Shown: in pieces, positions 35,850 to 45,299 of the stretch | Layout: each line of letters opens with the position of its first letter | Numbering within the stretch: position 1 is the stretch's first letter | Assembly: GCA_035345875.1 (NCBI GenBank) | Contig: DAORDH010000001.1 | Location: 1-64,000 of the forward strand | Direction: 5' to 3' | DNA from: UBA2033 sp035345875 | GTDB lineage: Bacteria; Spirochaetota; Leptospiria; Leptospirales; Leptospiraceae | DNA: 64,000 nucleotides | Translations under genes and position numbers: made by a program | Notes under the pieces: model-generated | The model's input: only the letters and a program-made list of their open reading frames with translations | The model's database searches: none | What the model was told of the DNA's origin: nothing

Positions 35850-36722
35850 TTACTTCCCATTTGGAGATTTTTTTTGGTAAATGGTATGCCCTAAAAATTT
35901 AAAGTTATCCGAAATCCCGAATAACGTTTCAGAGTGACCAATAATCAAGAAACCGTCATCTGTTAAGATTTTTTCCATTTGGCTAAAAATCTTTTGTTGG
36001 GTCTGTTTATCAAAATAAATAATTACGTTTCTACAAAAGATGATATCAATTTTTTCTTGGATAGGATAGGGATCCTCTAGAAGATTGATTTTTTTGAATA
36101 TTAATAAATCTTTTAATACTGGTTTTGCAATATATTCTTTTTCTTTTTCAGTAATTTTAGATGTAAAATATTTCGTCCGAAGCTCTGGTTTTACAGGAGC
36201 CATTCGGTCTTCTCTGTAAACGCCTCTTTGAGCAGTGTCTAGAACGTTAGTGTCAATGTCAGATGCATAGATTTTTATATCCCAACCTGGCTTTCCAATA
36301 AAGTAATCATTGACTGTCATAGCTAGAGTGTAAGGCTCTTCGCCGGTTGAGGAAGCAGAAGACCAGATTCGAATTTTTCTTTTACCACTAGTCTTTGCCT
36401 TTTCTTCAAATAGAGGAAAGCAGGTAGTCTTTAGAAATTCAAAATGGTGATTCTCTCTAAAAAAATCAGTTTTATTTGTAGTGATTCTATTTATGATTTC
36501 TGGAATTTCAGAATTCATAAAGTTCCTATCGTTTTTCAACTTGTAGACGTATTCTACGAAACTACTGAGTTGGTTATGACGAAGTCTTATATTGAGTCTA
36601 GATTGCAGCATTATCTTTTTATGAGGCGCTAGAGAGATTCCAGTCTTTTCATAAATGATATCTTTCAGGTAGTTAAATTCTCTATCATCAATATTTACGA
36701 TGGTGCCAAAAAAATCAGTCAA
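35850..36722 (-). CDS. cheR: CheR-type protein-glutamate methyltransferase
   Basis: 290 residues from a TTG at 36722, chosen because GAGGT lies just before it and the longer frame would start inside a tRNA gene. The N-terminal helical domain (FNYLKDIIYEKTGISLAP) is followed by the SAM-binding domain with IRIWSSASSTGEEPYTLAM, IYASDIDTNVL and IIFCRNVIIYFD. It methylates receptor Glu residues. It is an orphan CheR, away from the chemotaxis operon but 1.2 kb from the CheB-CheR hybrid. Upstream lies tRNA-Arg on the same strand. Confidence 0.9.
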   Translation of the reverse strand: MTDFFGTIVNIDDREFNYLKDIIYEKTGISLAPHKKIMLQSRLNIRLRHNQLSSFVEYVYKLKNDRNFMNSEIPEIINRITTNKTDFFRENHHFEFLKTTCFPLFEEKAKTSGKRKIRIWSSASSTGEEPYTLAMTVNDYFIGKPGWDIKIYASDIDTNVLDTAQRGVYREDRMAPVKPELRTKYFTSKITEKEKEYIAKPVLKDLLIFKKINLLEDPYPIQEKIDIIFCRNVIIYFDKQTQQKIFSQMEKILTDDGFLIIGHSETLFGISDNFKFLGHTIYQKKSPNGK

Positions 36723-36736
36723 AAGTCTACCTCTAT

Positions 36737-36808
36737 TGCCCAGAGAGGGAATCGAACCCCCACTCACAGTTCCGAAGACTGTTGTTCTATCCGTTGAACT
36801 ATCTGGGC
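36737..36808 (-). tRNA. tRNA-Arg (anticodon TCG)
   Basis: A full cloverleaf: acceptor arms GCCCAGA/TCTGGGC, D stem GTTC/GAAC, anticodon stem ACAGT/ACTGT with loop CTTCGGA (anticodon TCG, reads CGA), T loop TTCGATT in a five-pair stem with one G.T. The 3' CCA is not encoded. It lies 14 bases upstream of the cheR TTG start on the same strand, so the two may be cotranscribed. Confidence 0.97.
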
Positions 36809-36865
36809 AGTGAATCTCAATAAAATTGAAAGTTCAATTTAAGGCAAGAATTTAATAGTTAAAAA

Positions 36866-38287
36866 TTAAACCTTTGTTTTTTTCCAACTCCCTCGGGAGA
36901 AAAGCCAAAGAGTAAAAATTCCGACGGATGTTTCAGAAATAAAAACTCCCCAAAAAACGCCTGTGTATTTCCATTCCAAAAATAGAGCCAAGTAATAGCA
37001 TAAAGGAATTTGAATGCACCAGAAAAATATTAAATTAATATAGGTTGGAGTTTTTGTATCCCCAGCTCCATTAAAAGCTTGGGCAGATACCATCCACCAC
37101 CCATAAATTAAATAAGAATAAGATAGTATTTGAAGCCATTCAGATCCTATTTGGATTACAACTGGATTGTCAGAAAAAATTCTAATGAGTTCCTTGCTAT
37201 TTGTGTAATAAAGAATTGATACAAAGAGTAAAAAAATCATATTATAAAAACCAATTTTCCATACAGCTGATTCTGCTCTTTTGGCATTTCCTGCACCTAA
37301 GTTTTGACCAACTAGGGTTGCAGCTGCATTTGACATTCCCCAAGCAGGCATTAAAGTGAACATCATAATTCGAATGGTTATAGTTGACCCTGCTACTGCT
37401 TCGCTTCCGACTTTAGCTAGGATACTCATTAAAAAAATCCAAGAGGTAGAAGCAACTATCATTTGTCCTATTCCGCCTATCGATGTCCCAAGAATATGTA
37501 GGATCGTTTTTAAGTCCCAGTAAAGATCTGCCACAAAAACTTTAATATGTTTACCTGCATTGAATAATGTCCAGATTTGAACAAGAACTCCAGTTCCTCG
37601 TCCAATATTGGTAGCGATAGCCGCACCTTGAATACCTAGGGGTGGAATAGGTCCATATCCAAAGATTAAAATTGGATCTAAAATAATATTAATTGTATTC
37701 GCAATCCATAATACTCTCATAGCAATTGCCGCATCTCCAACGCCTCTAAAAATTGCATTCAAGATGAATAAAAGCATGATTACAATATTTCCAGATAAAA
37801 TCCATTTAGTATAAAGATATCCATGATCAATCGTCCATTGATCTGCTCCCATGAGTCGGAGTAAGTCTTGAGAATAAAAGTATCCCAGAATAAAAAAGGG
37901 GCAACTCGCTATTATCCCTAACCAAATAGATTGCACAGAAGCATTCGTTGCTTCTTTTTGATTTTTTTCTCCAACTCTTCTTGCAACAATAGCTGTAACC
38001 CCAGTCGCGATTCCCATCGCAATAGAATAAAGTAAAAATAAAAATGTCTCGCTAATGCCTACAGTTGCGATGGCTGAAGGACCGAGTTTACCAACAAAGT
38101 AAATATCTGCGACTGCAAATGTTGATTCCATTATTAGTTCTAGAATCATTGGAACTGCTAAAAGAAAGATAGCTTTCTTTAGATTGATTTGAGTATAATC
38201 AGCTTCTGTTCCTTTCATCGCATCTTTTAAGTTTTCCCAAATTGATTCTGATGACTCGATGCTTGTGTCTACTTTTTTGTTTTGCAT
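36866..38287 (-). CDS. MATE-family multidrug efflux transporter
   Basis: 473 residues with twelve hydrophobic helices. The family opening VPMILELIMESTFAVADIYFVGKLGP and the second half GQMIVASTSWIFL, NAAATLVGQNLGAGNAKRAE mark the two related MatE repeats. It should export cationic drugs or metabolites by Na+ or H+ antiport; substrate unknown. A charged 25-residue N-terminal tail precedes the first helix. It is a single gene: tRNA-Arg begins 57 bases downstream on the same strand, and metW lies 302 bases upstream. Confidence 0.92.
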   Translation of the reverse strand: MQNKKVDTSIESSESIWENLKDAMKGTEADYTQINLKKAIFLLAVPMILELIMESTFAVADIYFVGKLGPSAIATVGISETFLFLLYSIAMGIATGVTAIVARRVGEKNQKEATNASVQSIWLGIIASCPFFILGYFYSQDLLRLMGADQWTIDHGYLYTKWILSGNIVIMLLFILNAIFRGVGDAAIAMRVLWIANTINIILDPILIFGYGPIPPLGIQGAAIATNIGRGTGVLVQIWTLFNAGKHIKVFVADLYWDLKTILHILGTSIGGIGQMIVASTSWIFLMSILAKVGSEAVAGSTITIRIMMFTLMPAWGMSNAAATLVGQNLGAGNAKRAESAVWKIGFYNMIFLLFVSILYYTNSKELIRIFSDNPVVIQIGSEWLQILSYSYLIYGWWMVSAQAFNGAGDTKTPTYINLIFFWCIQIPLCYYLALFLEWKYTGVFWGVFISETSVGIFTLWLFSRGSWKKTKV

Positions 38288-38589
38288 GTTATCCCTTCTA
38301 GATTTTTAAGGATTTAGATTTAAAAAACATAATTTGAAACGAAGAAGAAATTGATTCTTACCTAATAATTTTGGAATGCCCGAGTGTATTTTAATTAGGT
38401 TCAATTTTTCAGTGAATGAAAAAAGAAAATTGAGATAAGTTCTTAGTCGATTTCAAATATAGTGTATTTTCTAATATATTTTTTAGAGGCATTTAAGTTG
38501 CAATGTTTTAAAAATAAAAAACACCAATGAATGAATAACTGTTAGCGAATAGAAAAAATACAAATGAAATTACAATGAATATATTAGAA
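38288..38589. other. Intergenic stretch between metW and the MATE gene
   Basis: About 302 AT-rich bases holding the presumed promoter of the MATE gene. I see no tRNA, strong stem-loop or repeat. Confidence 0.35.
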
Positions 38590-39186
38590 TTATTCCGTTA
38601 ACACAAACAATGCAAGCTTGGAAAAAAAATTCGGTCTAAAGTTTATTTTCTTTCGATCACTAAAGAAGGCAGAATCTTCAATATGAATCCGATGATCTAT
38701 ACAAAATTCTTGGAAATCAGTAACAGATAGAAAATGAAGATTGGGAGTGTTATACCACCTGTAAGGAAGGTTGTCGGTTACTGGTGTTATACCTCTAAAT
38801 AATACCTGAAGTCTATTTTGCCAATGAGCAAAATTAGGAAATACAACAATGACTTTTTTGCCTATGCGAAGAGAGTCCTTGATGATATTTCCAGGATTAT
38901 GAGTTTCTTGAATTGTTTGGTTTAAAATTACGTAATCAAAACTTTTCTTGATATGGTGTTTTAATCCTTCATCTAAATCTCCATGATGCACGATTACACC
39001 GCGCTCTATGCATTTATAGATACAGTCTTCATTTTTCTCAATGCCCTGTCCCCTAACGCCTTTTCTTTTCAGTAAATAGAGTAGGTCACCATCCCCACAT
39101 CCTAAATCGAGCACGCGATGACCCGTCGGGATAAGGTCGAGTATATATTGAAAGTCTAGTCGTAGGTTTAATTGTTTAGATTTCAT
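38590..39186 (-). CDS. metW: Methionine biosynthesis protein MetW
   Basis: 198 residues from the ATG at 39186, which overlaps the metX stop by 11 bases. A class I methyltransferase-like fold with VLDLGCGDGDLLYLLK near residue 24 (SAM site) and YVILNQTIQETHNP, then FPNFAHWQNRLQ typical of MetW. In other bacteria MetW is needed together with MetX for homoserine acyltransferase activity. Last gene of the metY-metX-metW operon. Confidence 0.93.
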   Translation of the reverse strand: MKSKQLNLRLDFQYILDLIPTGHRVLDLGCGDGDLLYLLKRKGVRGQGIEKNEDCIYKCIERGVIVHHGDLDEGLKHHIKKSFDYVILNQTIQETHNPGNIIKDSLRIGKKVIVVFPNFAHWQNRLQVLFRGITPVTDNLPYRWYNTPNLHFLSVTDFQEFCIDHRIHIEDSAFFSDRKKINFRPNFFSKLALFVLTE

Positions 39187-40297
39187 AGAATAAAGAAAAA
39201 TTTTGTGCAAATTCTAAAAAGTGATGAATGAGATGATGCTGCTCTGGATTCGGAACCAAAAAAGAATCATGTCCTTTTGAAAAATTGACTTCACAGTAAG
39301 TAACTGGAATTGCATTTACTTCGAGTGATTTAACAATTTCTCTACTTTGATAGGGAGGATAGAGCCAATCAGAACTAAAGGCAATGATTAAAAAGTTAGC
39401 TCTTGCAACAGAAAGGTTTCGAGTCAATTCTTCTCCTCTTCCTAAACTAAAATGGTCTAACGCTTTTGTTACATAGATATAGGAGTTTGCATCAAAGCGA
39501 TCTACGAAGGACTCCCCTTGATAAATTAAATAGCTACCCACTGCAAAGTCAGTATTTTTTATATTTCCAACAGGAGGCTTACGACCAAATTTTTCTCTCA
39601 TTAACTCATCTGAAAGATACGTTACGTGTCCTACCATACGAGCAAGAGCCAAACCTTTCTTAGGAGGATTGTCATAATATTCTCCATTATTCCAATTCGG
39701 ATCAGAAAGAATCGCCTGACGTCCTACTTCATTGAATGCAATTTGTTGAGCACTGTGTTCAGAAGCAGATGCAAGTATAATGCAATTTTTTACCATAGAA
39801 GGATAGGCAACACTCCATTGAAGTGCTTGCATTCCACCCATGGAACCTCCCGCGACACAAAATAATTCAGTGATTTTAAAATGGTCTAATAAAAGTTTTT
39901 GGGCATGAACCATGTCTTCAATCGACACAAATGGGAAATTTGATCCGTATGGCTTCCCTGTTTTTGGGTTGATACTCGTTGGACCTGAGCTACCATTGCA
40001 ACCACCAATGACGTTAGTGGATATTATAAAGTATTTATTTGTATCAAAAGCTTTTCCGGGACCGATATAACCATCCCACCAACCAGGCTTTTCGGCTCCT
40101 GCATGGTAGCCTGCTGCATGCGCGGTTCCTGAGAGAGCATGGCAGACGAGTATTACATTGTTTTTGTTTGGATTTAAGACTCCGTAGGTTTCATATGCGA
40201 TTTCGAGTGGGCTAATGACTTGCCCACTTTCGAGTGTTAAATCGGGAAGCTTCGCAATTTTTGTTTCAACAATTCCTACGGAATCTTTTAAATTCAT
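39176..40297 (-). CDS. metX: Homoserine O-acetyltransferase MetX
   Basis: 373 residues, alpha/beta-hydrolase fold. The start of the pathway from homoserine towards methionine. GGSMGGMQALQW holds the nucleophile Ser, SSDWLYPP holds the Asp, and SKGHDSFLV the His of the triad. Leptospira relatives use this acetyl or succinyl route; the acyl donor cannot be told reliably from sequence alone. It follows metY by 3 bases and overlaps metW. Confidence 0.96.
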   Translation of the reverse strand: MNLKDSVGIVETKIAKLPDLTLESGQVISPLEIAYETYGVLNPNKNNVILVCHALSGTAHAAGYHAGAEKPGWWDGYIGPGKAFDTNKYFIISTNVIGGCNGSSGPTSINPKTGKPYGSNFPFVSIEDMVHAQKLLLDHFKITELFCVAGGSMGGMQALQWSVAYPSMVKNCIILASASEHSAQQIAFNEVGRQAILSDPNWNNGEYYDNPPKKGLALARMVGHVTYLSDELMREKFGRKPPVGNIKNTDFAVGSYLIYQGESFVDRFDANSYIYVTKALDHFSLGRGEELTRNLSVARANFLIIAFSSDWLYPPYQSREIVKSLEVNAIPVTYCEVNFSKGHDSFLVPNPEQHHLIHHFLEFAQNFSLFYEI

Positions 40298-40300
40298 AGA

Positions 40301-41608
40301 TTACACTTTTTTTAAAGCTTCGTCCAAGTCAGTAATTAAATCATCAATGTGTTCTAAACCAACAGAGAGACGAATAAAATCAGGCGTTACACCAGCAGAT
40401 CTTTGTTCTTCTTCTGTCAATTGTTGATGAGTTGTAGAGGCAGGATGAATTGCAAGAGACTTTGCATCTCCAACGTTTGCAAGAAGAGAGAAGATTTCTA
40501 ATCCATCTATAAATTTCTTTGCTTCTGGAACTCCACCTTTGACTCCAAATCCAATGATAGCACCGAAAAGATTTCTCTTGTGGTATTTTTTAGCAAGAGA
40601 GTAGTTTTTATCAGAAGGAAGACCTGGATAATTAACCCAGCTTACTTTTGGATGTTTACTTAGGAATTCAGCTACTTTTAAGGCGTTAGACGAATGACGT
40701 TCCATACGAATTGGAAGTGTTTCAATCCCTTGTAAGATTTGCCATGCATTGAATGGAGAAATTGCAGGACCGATATCACGTAATCCTTGGACTCTTGCTT
40801 TGATGATATACGCAATATTCGCTCCACCAAATGGTTCAAATTTTCCAAACACATCCCAGAATTTTAAGCCATGATAACTTGGATCTGGTTCTGTGAAGTT
40901 TTTGAATTTTCCATTTCCGTAATTGAATTTACCAGCATCAATAATGATCCCACCGATAGATGTTCCATGACCACCTAAGAATTTTGTGAGGGAATGAACT
41001 ACAACATCCGCTCCATGCTCAATTGGGTTTACTAAATAAGGAGAAGGAAGAGTGTTATCAACGATAAACGGAACACCATGATCATGTGCAATTTTTGCAA
41101 TCGCTTCTAAGTCTAGTGTATCTAATTTTGGATTTCCTAAAGTCTCTGCATACACAGCGCGTGTCTTGTCGTTGAAATATTTTTTGAAATTGTTTGGATC
41201 AGATGGATCTGCAAAATGAACTTTGATTCCAAGCTTTGGAAATGTATAATGGAGTAGGTTGTAAGTTCCTCCATAGAGAGAAGAGGAAGCAACAATTTCT
41301 TGTCCTGCTTCTACAATATTTAAAAGGGCAAGAGTTTCTGCTGATTGTCCAGATGCAGTGGCTAACGCTGCTATGCCGCCTTCGAGTTCTGCTACTCTTT
41401 TTTCTAAGACGTCAGTGGTTGGATTCATTAAACGCGTATAAATATTTCCGAATTCTTGTAATCCAAAAAGTCTAGCTGCATGGTCTGTATCTTTAAATAC
41501 ATAGGATGTTGTTTGGTAAAGAGGGATTGCTCTAGAAGTAGTAGCAGGATCGCCCTTGGTATAGCCTGCATGGAGTGCAATTGTCTCCGGTTTGAATTGT
41601 CTTGCCAT
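40301..41608 (-). CDS. metY: O-acetylhomoserine sulfhydrylase MetY
   Basis: 435 residues, a PLP enzyme of the Cys/Met metabolism family. It joins acetylhomoserine with sulfide to give homocysteine. YQTTSYVF, GQSAETLALLNI, and HSLTKFLGGHG (PLP Lys) are visible; the C-terminal NVGDAKSLAIHPASTTH is the family tail. First gene of the operon. No SAM riboswitch is recognisable upstream. Confidence 0.96.
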   Translation of the reverse strand: MARQFKPETIALHAGYTKGDPATTSRAIPLYQTTSYVFKDTDHAARLFGLQEFGNIYTRLMNPTTDVLEKRVAELEGGIAALATASGQSAETLALLNIVEAGQEIVASSSLYGGTYNLLHYTFPKLGIKVHFADPSDPNNFKKYFNDKTRAVYAETLGNPKLDTLDLEAIAKIAHDHGVPFIVDNTLPSPYLVNPIEHGADVVVHSLTKFLGGHGTSIGGIIIDAGKFNYGNGKFKNFTEPDPSYHGLKFWDVFGKFEPFGGANIAYIIKARVQGLRDIGPAISPFNAWQILQGIETLPIRMERHSSNALKVAEFLSKHPKVSWVNYPGLPSDKNYSLAKKYHKRNLFGAIIGFGVKGGVPEAKKFIDGLEIFSLLANVGDAKSLAIHPASTTHQQLTEEEQRSAGVTPDFIRLSVGLEHIDDLITDLDEALKKV

Positions 41609-42104
41609 AATAAATGCTCCTGTTCGTTATAAATTGAATAAATATACAATAAAACGGATGCTTCTTTTTAAGTCAAATAGAATATTCTAATAAGTTGGAT
41701 GGATGGTCTGTTATATTGGATGGATTAAAAGATTACCACGGATAAACACCGATGGACACCGATGTTTGGAATCGATAAAGGCTCATCTCGACTACCACTC
41801 GATACTGTATCACTAAGTTTAGAGCATTGGTGGTTTATAACTTTTTTCTTTTTAAACGGATACATTGGTCATGCATTTAGTTTTTGTATTTACTTTAAAT
41901 AGAATTTTTTTAGACTGAAGGCATGATAGTTTCAATGAATGAAATTCTAAAACTGAGTGTCGTAGGAAAATGAAATCGAACCAGACGCACAAAATGAGGG
42001 TTAGCACCTAACGGTTAGTTTGCTGCCGCAGGCTCATAAATTTAAATGGATAATGCAGATAAACCGCAAAGTCAAAACTCCTTTCTAAAAAAAATCCAAC
42101 TTCT
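41609..42104. other. Intergenic stretch upstream of metY, repeats only
   Basis: About 496 bases without a gene. It contains the metY promoter region, a near-tandem 10-base repeat (ACACCGATGG at 41746-41764) and small palindromes (CTAACGGTTAG near 42009, CTGCCGCAG near 42023). The repeat resembles a dispersed motif in many bacterial genomes. Nothing functional is proven. Confidence 0.4.
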
Positions 42105-42560
42105 TTGGTATATTCTTTGGCGGGTTTTTTTATCATTGGATATGTTATTATTTTGTTAATATTTTTACTATTTATATATACAACAGTATTCTACACGTCT
42201 GTGCACTATACAGGTATCCCAAGTTTAAAACTGAAAAAAGACTCTCAAGAATTACAAATTGCTTTAGAGAAGTATGCAGATAGTTATGGAAAATTCCCGA
42301 CCGAAGAACAGGGATTATCCGCTCTAGTTGAAAAACCAACTCTACCACCTATACCAGAAAATTATGAACCCATTCTAAATAAAAAATCATTCATTCTTGA
42401 TCCTTGGAAAACTCCCTACATTTTAAAAATTTTTCCAAATGGAGACTATGCAATTATTACATTAAGCAAAGATAAAAAAGTAGGTGGAGAAGGAAAAAAT
42501 TCTGATTTTAATATTCTAAAAGAAGAAGAATATCCAGAATATTTTAAAAGGCATCGTTAA
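42105..42560 (+). CDS. Orphan GspG-like pseudopilin-domain membrane protein
   Basis: 151 residues. One strong membrane helix (residues 5-28) is followed by a soluble domain like the type II secretion major pseudopilin GspG: LQIALEKYADSYGKFPTEEQGLSALVEKP, ILDPWKTPYIL, PNGDYAIITLSKDKKVGGEG. The last part keeps the calcium-site pattern. The prepilin leader with Gly-Phe-Thr-Leu-Ile-Glu is missing, so it is probably not processed like a pilin. The start is a TTG with no good ribosome site; an ATG at 42046 is one base out of frame and reads MDNADKPQSQ, so the 5' end could be frameshifted. Confidence 0.6.
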   Translation: MVYSLAGFFIIGYVIILLIFLLFIYTTVFYTSVHYTGIPSLKLKKDSQELQIALEKYADSYGKFPTEEQGLSALVEKPTLPPIPENYEPILNKKSFILDPWKTPYILKIFPNGDYAIITLSKDKKVGGEGKNSDFNILKEEEYPEYFKRHR

Positions 42561-42563
42561 AAG

Positions 42564-42589
42564 AAAAAACCCCTGACTGAAGTCAGGGG
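42564..42589 (-). terminator. Intrinsic terminator of the cytochrome operon
   Basis: CCCCTGAC (42570-42577) pairs with GTCAGGGG (42582-42589) over a TGAA loop. On the minus strand it is followed by six T residues. It sits 19 bases past the stop of the octaheme gene, and just after the GspG-like stop on the other strand. Confidence 0.9.
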
Positions 42590-42607
42590 TAGGGGTTAGG
42601 AGTAAAT

Positions 42608-44575
42608 TTATTTCTTTTCGATTAGTTTCAATTCCTCTAAGTTGCGTAAGTCTTTGATTCTACTTTCCGGATAGCCCAATTCTTCAAAAGCCATCACACC
42701 TTTTTCTTTTGAGGTATGGCAACTCTCGCATTTCATTGCTTCTTTTGTGATAGAGTGATTGATCATAAGGGTTGCATCTTGTCTCATCCATTTTGGTTCA
42801 ACTTTGCCACTAAATGGAATGGTCCAACCTTTCTCAATTCCCATGAAATACATGAATTTATCCATCATATAGTATTTGAACATATTTCCATACATGAGTT
42901 TGATGAGTGGATCGTCTACAGCTTTCATCACAGCGTCTTTTGGTTTGCCCGTTTCATAATAGACATTGTAGTCAAATGGTAAAAGCATTCCACCAAACGG
43001 ACCTTGGTTTCCCATGTCTTCAAACATTTTTGCATTGAATCGTTTGAATGGGGTTAACTTAGATTTGCCTTGACTAGCGATTGGTCTAAATGTTTTCTCA
43101 TAATAAGAATCGTAATCGAAATTCTTATAAGGCTCATCAGGATTTGTTTTAAATGCTTTGAATGTTTTCAGTCCATTCGGATTGTCGCCTAATGCACCAG
43201 CCATAAAAGTTCCAGAACCATTGAACCATTTGTAAATGATTGCCTCTCCTGGTTTTCCAGAACGGAGTATGTCTTTGTAAATCCAAACTCCTTCTTCTTC
43301 GCTATAAACTGGTTCTGTCCAATCTCTAAGGACTACGTTTTCATCCGTTAGGTGAGAGATATGACAAGTCTCACATGCTAATTTATCTGTATGTGCGTTT
43401 AAGAAAGCTCTTTGATTTTTGTTTTGAATATGAGGAGAAGAAGAGTGACATTTTTCACAAGTTACCTCTACATTAGGTAAGTCGTTACTGACTAAATCAG
43501 TTCCTGATTTTCCACGAGCAATTAAATGTCCATGGGTTTCATGACAATCAATACAATTTATACCGGCTCTATAGTGAACGTCTATGCCAGTTGTTGGAGT
43601 TCCCCGCTTCGCTCCCGGGTGAAGGAGTCTTGGATTTTTATATCCTAAATTCATTGCTGCTTTATTTCCAGGATACATATCTCCACCATGGTTGTGCTCA
43701 TGACAACGTAAGCAATTGTCTGAATTTGGTTTGATTGCAGCCATCGCCGCTTTTAAGCTTCTATCTTGATTCCATCTATATTTTCCATTTTCATCTTGCA
43801 CAACGTATTTCTGATTCATATCGTAAGCAGCAGAGTGACACATTAAACAATCTGTGGATTCAAATTCAAAACTCTTAGGTTTATATCCAGGAAACATAGT
43901 TCCACTGATAGGACCATATTGCCCACCAGCATGACATTGACCGCAACCATCACTTCTAGGACCATGCTTTGTATTAACGATAGTCGCCCAACCTGTCCAT
44001 GTGAAGGAGCCAGGTATACCGCAAGCTCTATCAATTTTTCCAAGAGGAATTCCTTTTACTCTTTCTCCGTTGAATCCGTAGGTATTAAAACCTTCAAATT
44101 TGTTTAAAGAAAAATGGATGCTAGATTCAATATTTGCCCTTGTGTTTACAGTGTCATATCCACCATGATCGTTTTTAACTTTCATAGTCTCATGACAACT
44201 TAAACAGGTTTCAGGACCTTTGTATTCCCGAATTCCTGCCTTTCTAAAACGATCTATATGAACAAGTCCAGTGTTTCTCTGAAAGGTCGAAACTTTATCT
44301 GATAGATTTTTAGCAACTGCATCATAGACTGCTTTGTTTTGAATCGATTTATCTACTGATTTGTAATTACTAAACTCGTCCTGTAATTGTTTTGCTATAT
44401 CCTCAAATTCAGCATCCGTTACTTTGATCGTTGGATAGGAAATCTTTTCCGAACGATGCACATAAGGAATGATTTGATTGATGATATTTGAATAATTCAA
44501 ATACACAACTCCAAAGAAGATTATCCAAAATAGGATAATTCGTATTGCCCATTTCTTTTTTTTTGAGAGTTCCAT
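42608..44575 (-). CDS. Membrane-anchored octaheme cytochrome c (tetrathionate-reductase-like)
   Basis: 655 residues from the ATG at 44575, preceded by AAGGAGT. A single N-terminal helix (WAIRIILFWIIFFGVVYL) anchors it to the membrane, facing the periplasm. Eight CxxCH motifs are seen: CLSCH, CGQCH, CLMCH, CLRCH, CIDCH, CEKCH, CETCH and CESCH. Their order and context (CEKCHSSSPH, HTDKLACETCHIS) fit the octaheme tetrathionate reductase (OTR) family, members of which can also reduce nitrite or hydroxylamine in vitro. Some OTR-type proteins have a Lys-ligated heme; whether this one does cannot be read here. It is the last gene of the cytochrome operon, probably the terminal reductase. Confidence 0.82.
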   Translation of the reverse strand: MELSKKKKWAIRIILFWIIFFGVVYLNYSNIINQIIPYVHRSEKISYPTIKVTDAEFEDIAKQLQDEFSNYKSVDKSIQNKAVYDAVAKNLSDKVSTFQRNTGLVHIDRFRKAGIREYKGPETCLSCHETMKVKNDHGGYDTVNTRANIESSIHFSLNKFEGFNTYGFNGERVKGIPLGKIDRACGIPGSFTWTGWATIVNTKHGPRSDGCGQCHAGGQYGPISGTMFPGYKPKSFEFESTDCLMCHSAAYDMNQKYVVQDENGKYRWNQDRSLKAAMAAIKPNSDNCLRCHEHNHGGDMYPGNKAAMNLGYKNPRLLHPGAKRGTPTTGIDVHYRAGINCIDCHETHGHLIARGKSGTDLVSNDLPNVEVTCEKCHSSSPHIQNKNQRAFLNAHTDKLACETCHISHLTDENVVLRDWTEPVYSEEEGVWIYKDILRSGKPGEAIIYKWFNGSGTFMAGALGDNPNGLKTFKAFKTNPDEPYKNFDYDSYYEKTFRPIASQGKSKLTPFKRFNAKMFEDMGNQGPFGGMLLPFDYNVYYETGKPKDAVMKAVDDPLIKLMYGNMFKYYMMDKFMYFMGIEKGWTIPFSGKVEPKWMRQDATLMINHSITKEAMKCESCHTSKEKGVMAFEELGYPESRIKDLRNLEELKLIEKK

Positions 44576-44579
44576 GACT

Positions 44580-45287
44580 TTACTCCTTAATTTTATTTCC
44601 AGTAATTCTTTCATACTCTAACGGATGTTCTACTTTCATCTCTTCTTCCGTTAGTTTTCCATCAATCCAAACAGTGCTTCCTGGAAATTTATCTGGATTA
44701 TAATGCACATTATAAAAATGCCAGACAACAATTGCAGAAATAGCTAGGATTGCCTCATCGCTATGAGCAATATACGCCATAGGTATTGCAATATTTGGGA
44801 GCATGTTTCCAAAAAAAACTGGAAACCACAAGATAAGCCCTGAGAACATCATAACAGGAACTCCCCAAAAAACTGCAAAGTAATCAAATTTTTCTCTAAA
44901 ATTAAATCTATCGTATAACGGTAATTTTTCTTTTAAACCAAAATAATAAAGGGAGGTTTCCCACCAATCTTTTACATCTTTTAAATTAGGAATCATTGGC
45001 CAAGCTTTACTTACATTAAAGCGGTTTATTACGAGTAGGCGAAATATATAATAGAGGTGATAGAGTCCAAGTAGAATCATAATGACAGCAGAGACTCTAT
45101 GGACAATCCTTGCCCCCTGTAAGCCACCGAAGAAAAAGTAAATATATTTCACCCAACTAACGTCCGGAAATCGCATTGGAATTCCGGTGATACTCAAAAG
45201 AGTAAAACTTAGAATCATAAAGCCATGTTGAATTCTTTGCTCTAAACTGAGGCGTAGGAATTTTTTTTCTGAGTTTTCCTTTTTCAT
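44580..45287 (-). CDS. Membrane cytochrome b (formate-dehydrogenase-gamma/b561-like)
   Basis: 235 residues with four to five hydrophobic helices. Conserved His residues occur in RIQHGFMILSFTLLS (helix 1), ARIVHRVSAVIMILLGLYHLYY (helix 2) and AILAISAIVVWHFYNVHYNP (helix 4), the pattern of the di-heme b family that takes electrons from quinol. It has AGGAG before the ATG. It stands between the two multiheme c genes and should link the menaquinol pool to them. The octaheme start is 5 bases beyond its stop. Confidence 0.82.
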   Translation of the reverse strand: MKKENSEKKFLRLSLEQRIQHGFMILSFTLLSITGIPMRFPDVSWVKYIYFFFGGLQGARIVHRVSAVIMILLGLYHLYYIFRLLVINRFNVSKAWPMIPNLKDVKDWWETSLYYFGLKEKLPLYDRFNFREKFDYFAVFWGVPVMMFSGLILWFPVFFGNMLPNIAIPMAYIAHSDEAILAISAIVVWHFYNVHYNPDKFPGSTVWIDGKLTEEEMKVEHPLEYERITGNKIKE

Positions 45288-45299
45288 ATAATTCTCCTT

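Noticed and set aside
36723..36767. GTG start of cheR inside the tRNA gene
   Set aside because: The codon lies in the tRNA-Arg sequence; a TTG at 36722 with GAGGT before it is better.
42005..42030. CTAACGGTTAG as an integron attC core
   Set aside because: Only one copy with no matching second core, integrase or cassette pattern.
41609..42104. SAM riboswitch upstream of metY
   Set aside because: No SAM-I or SAM-II core sequence is recognisable on the minus strand.
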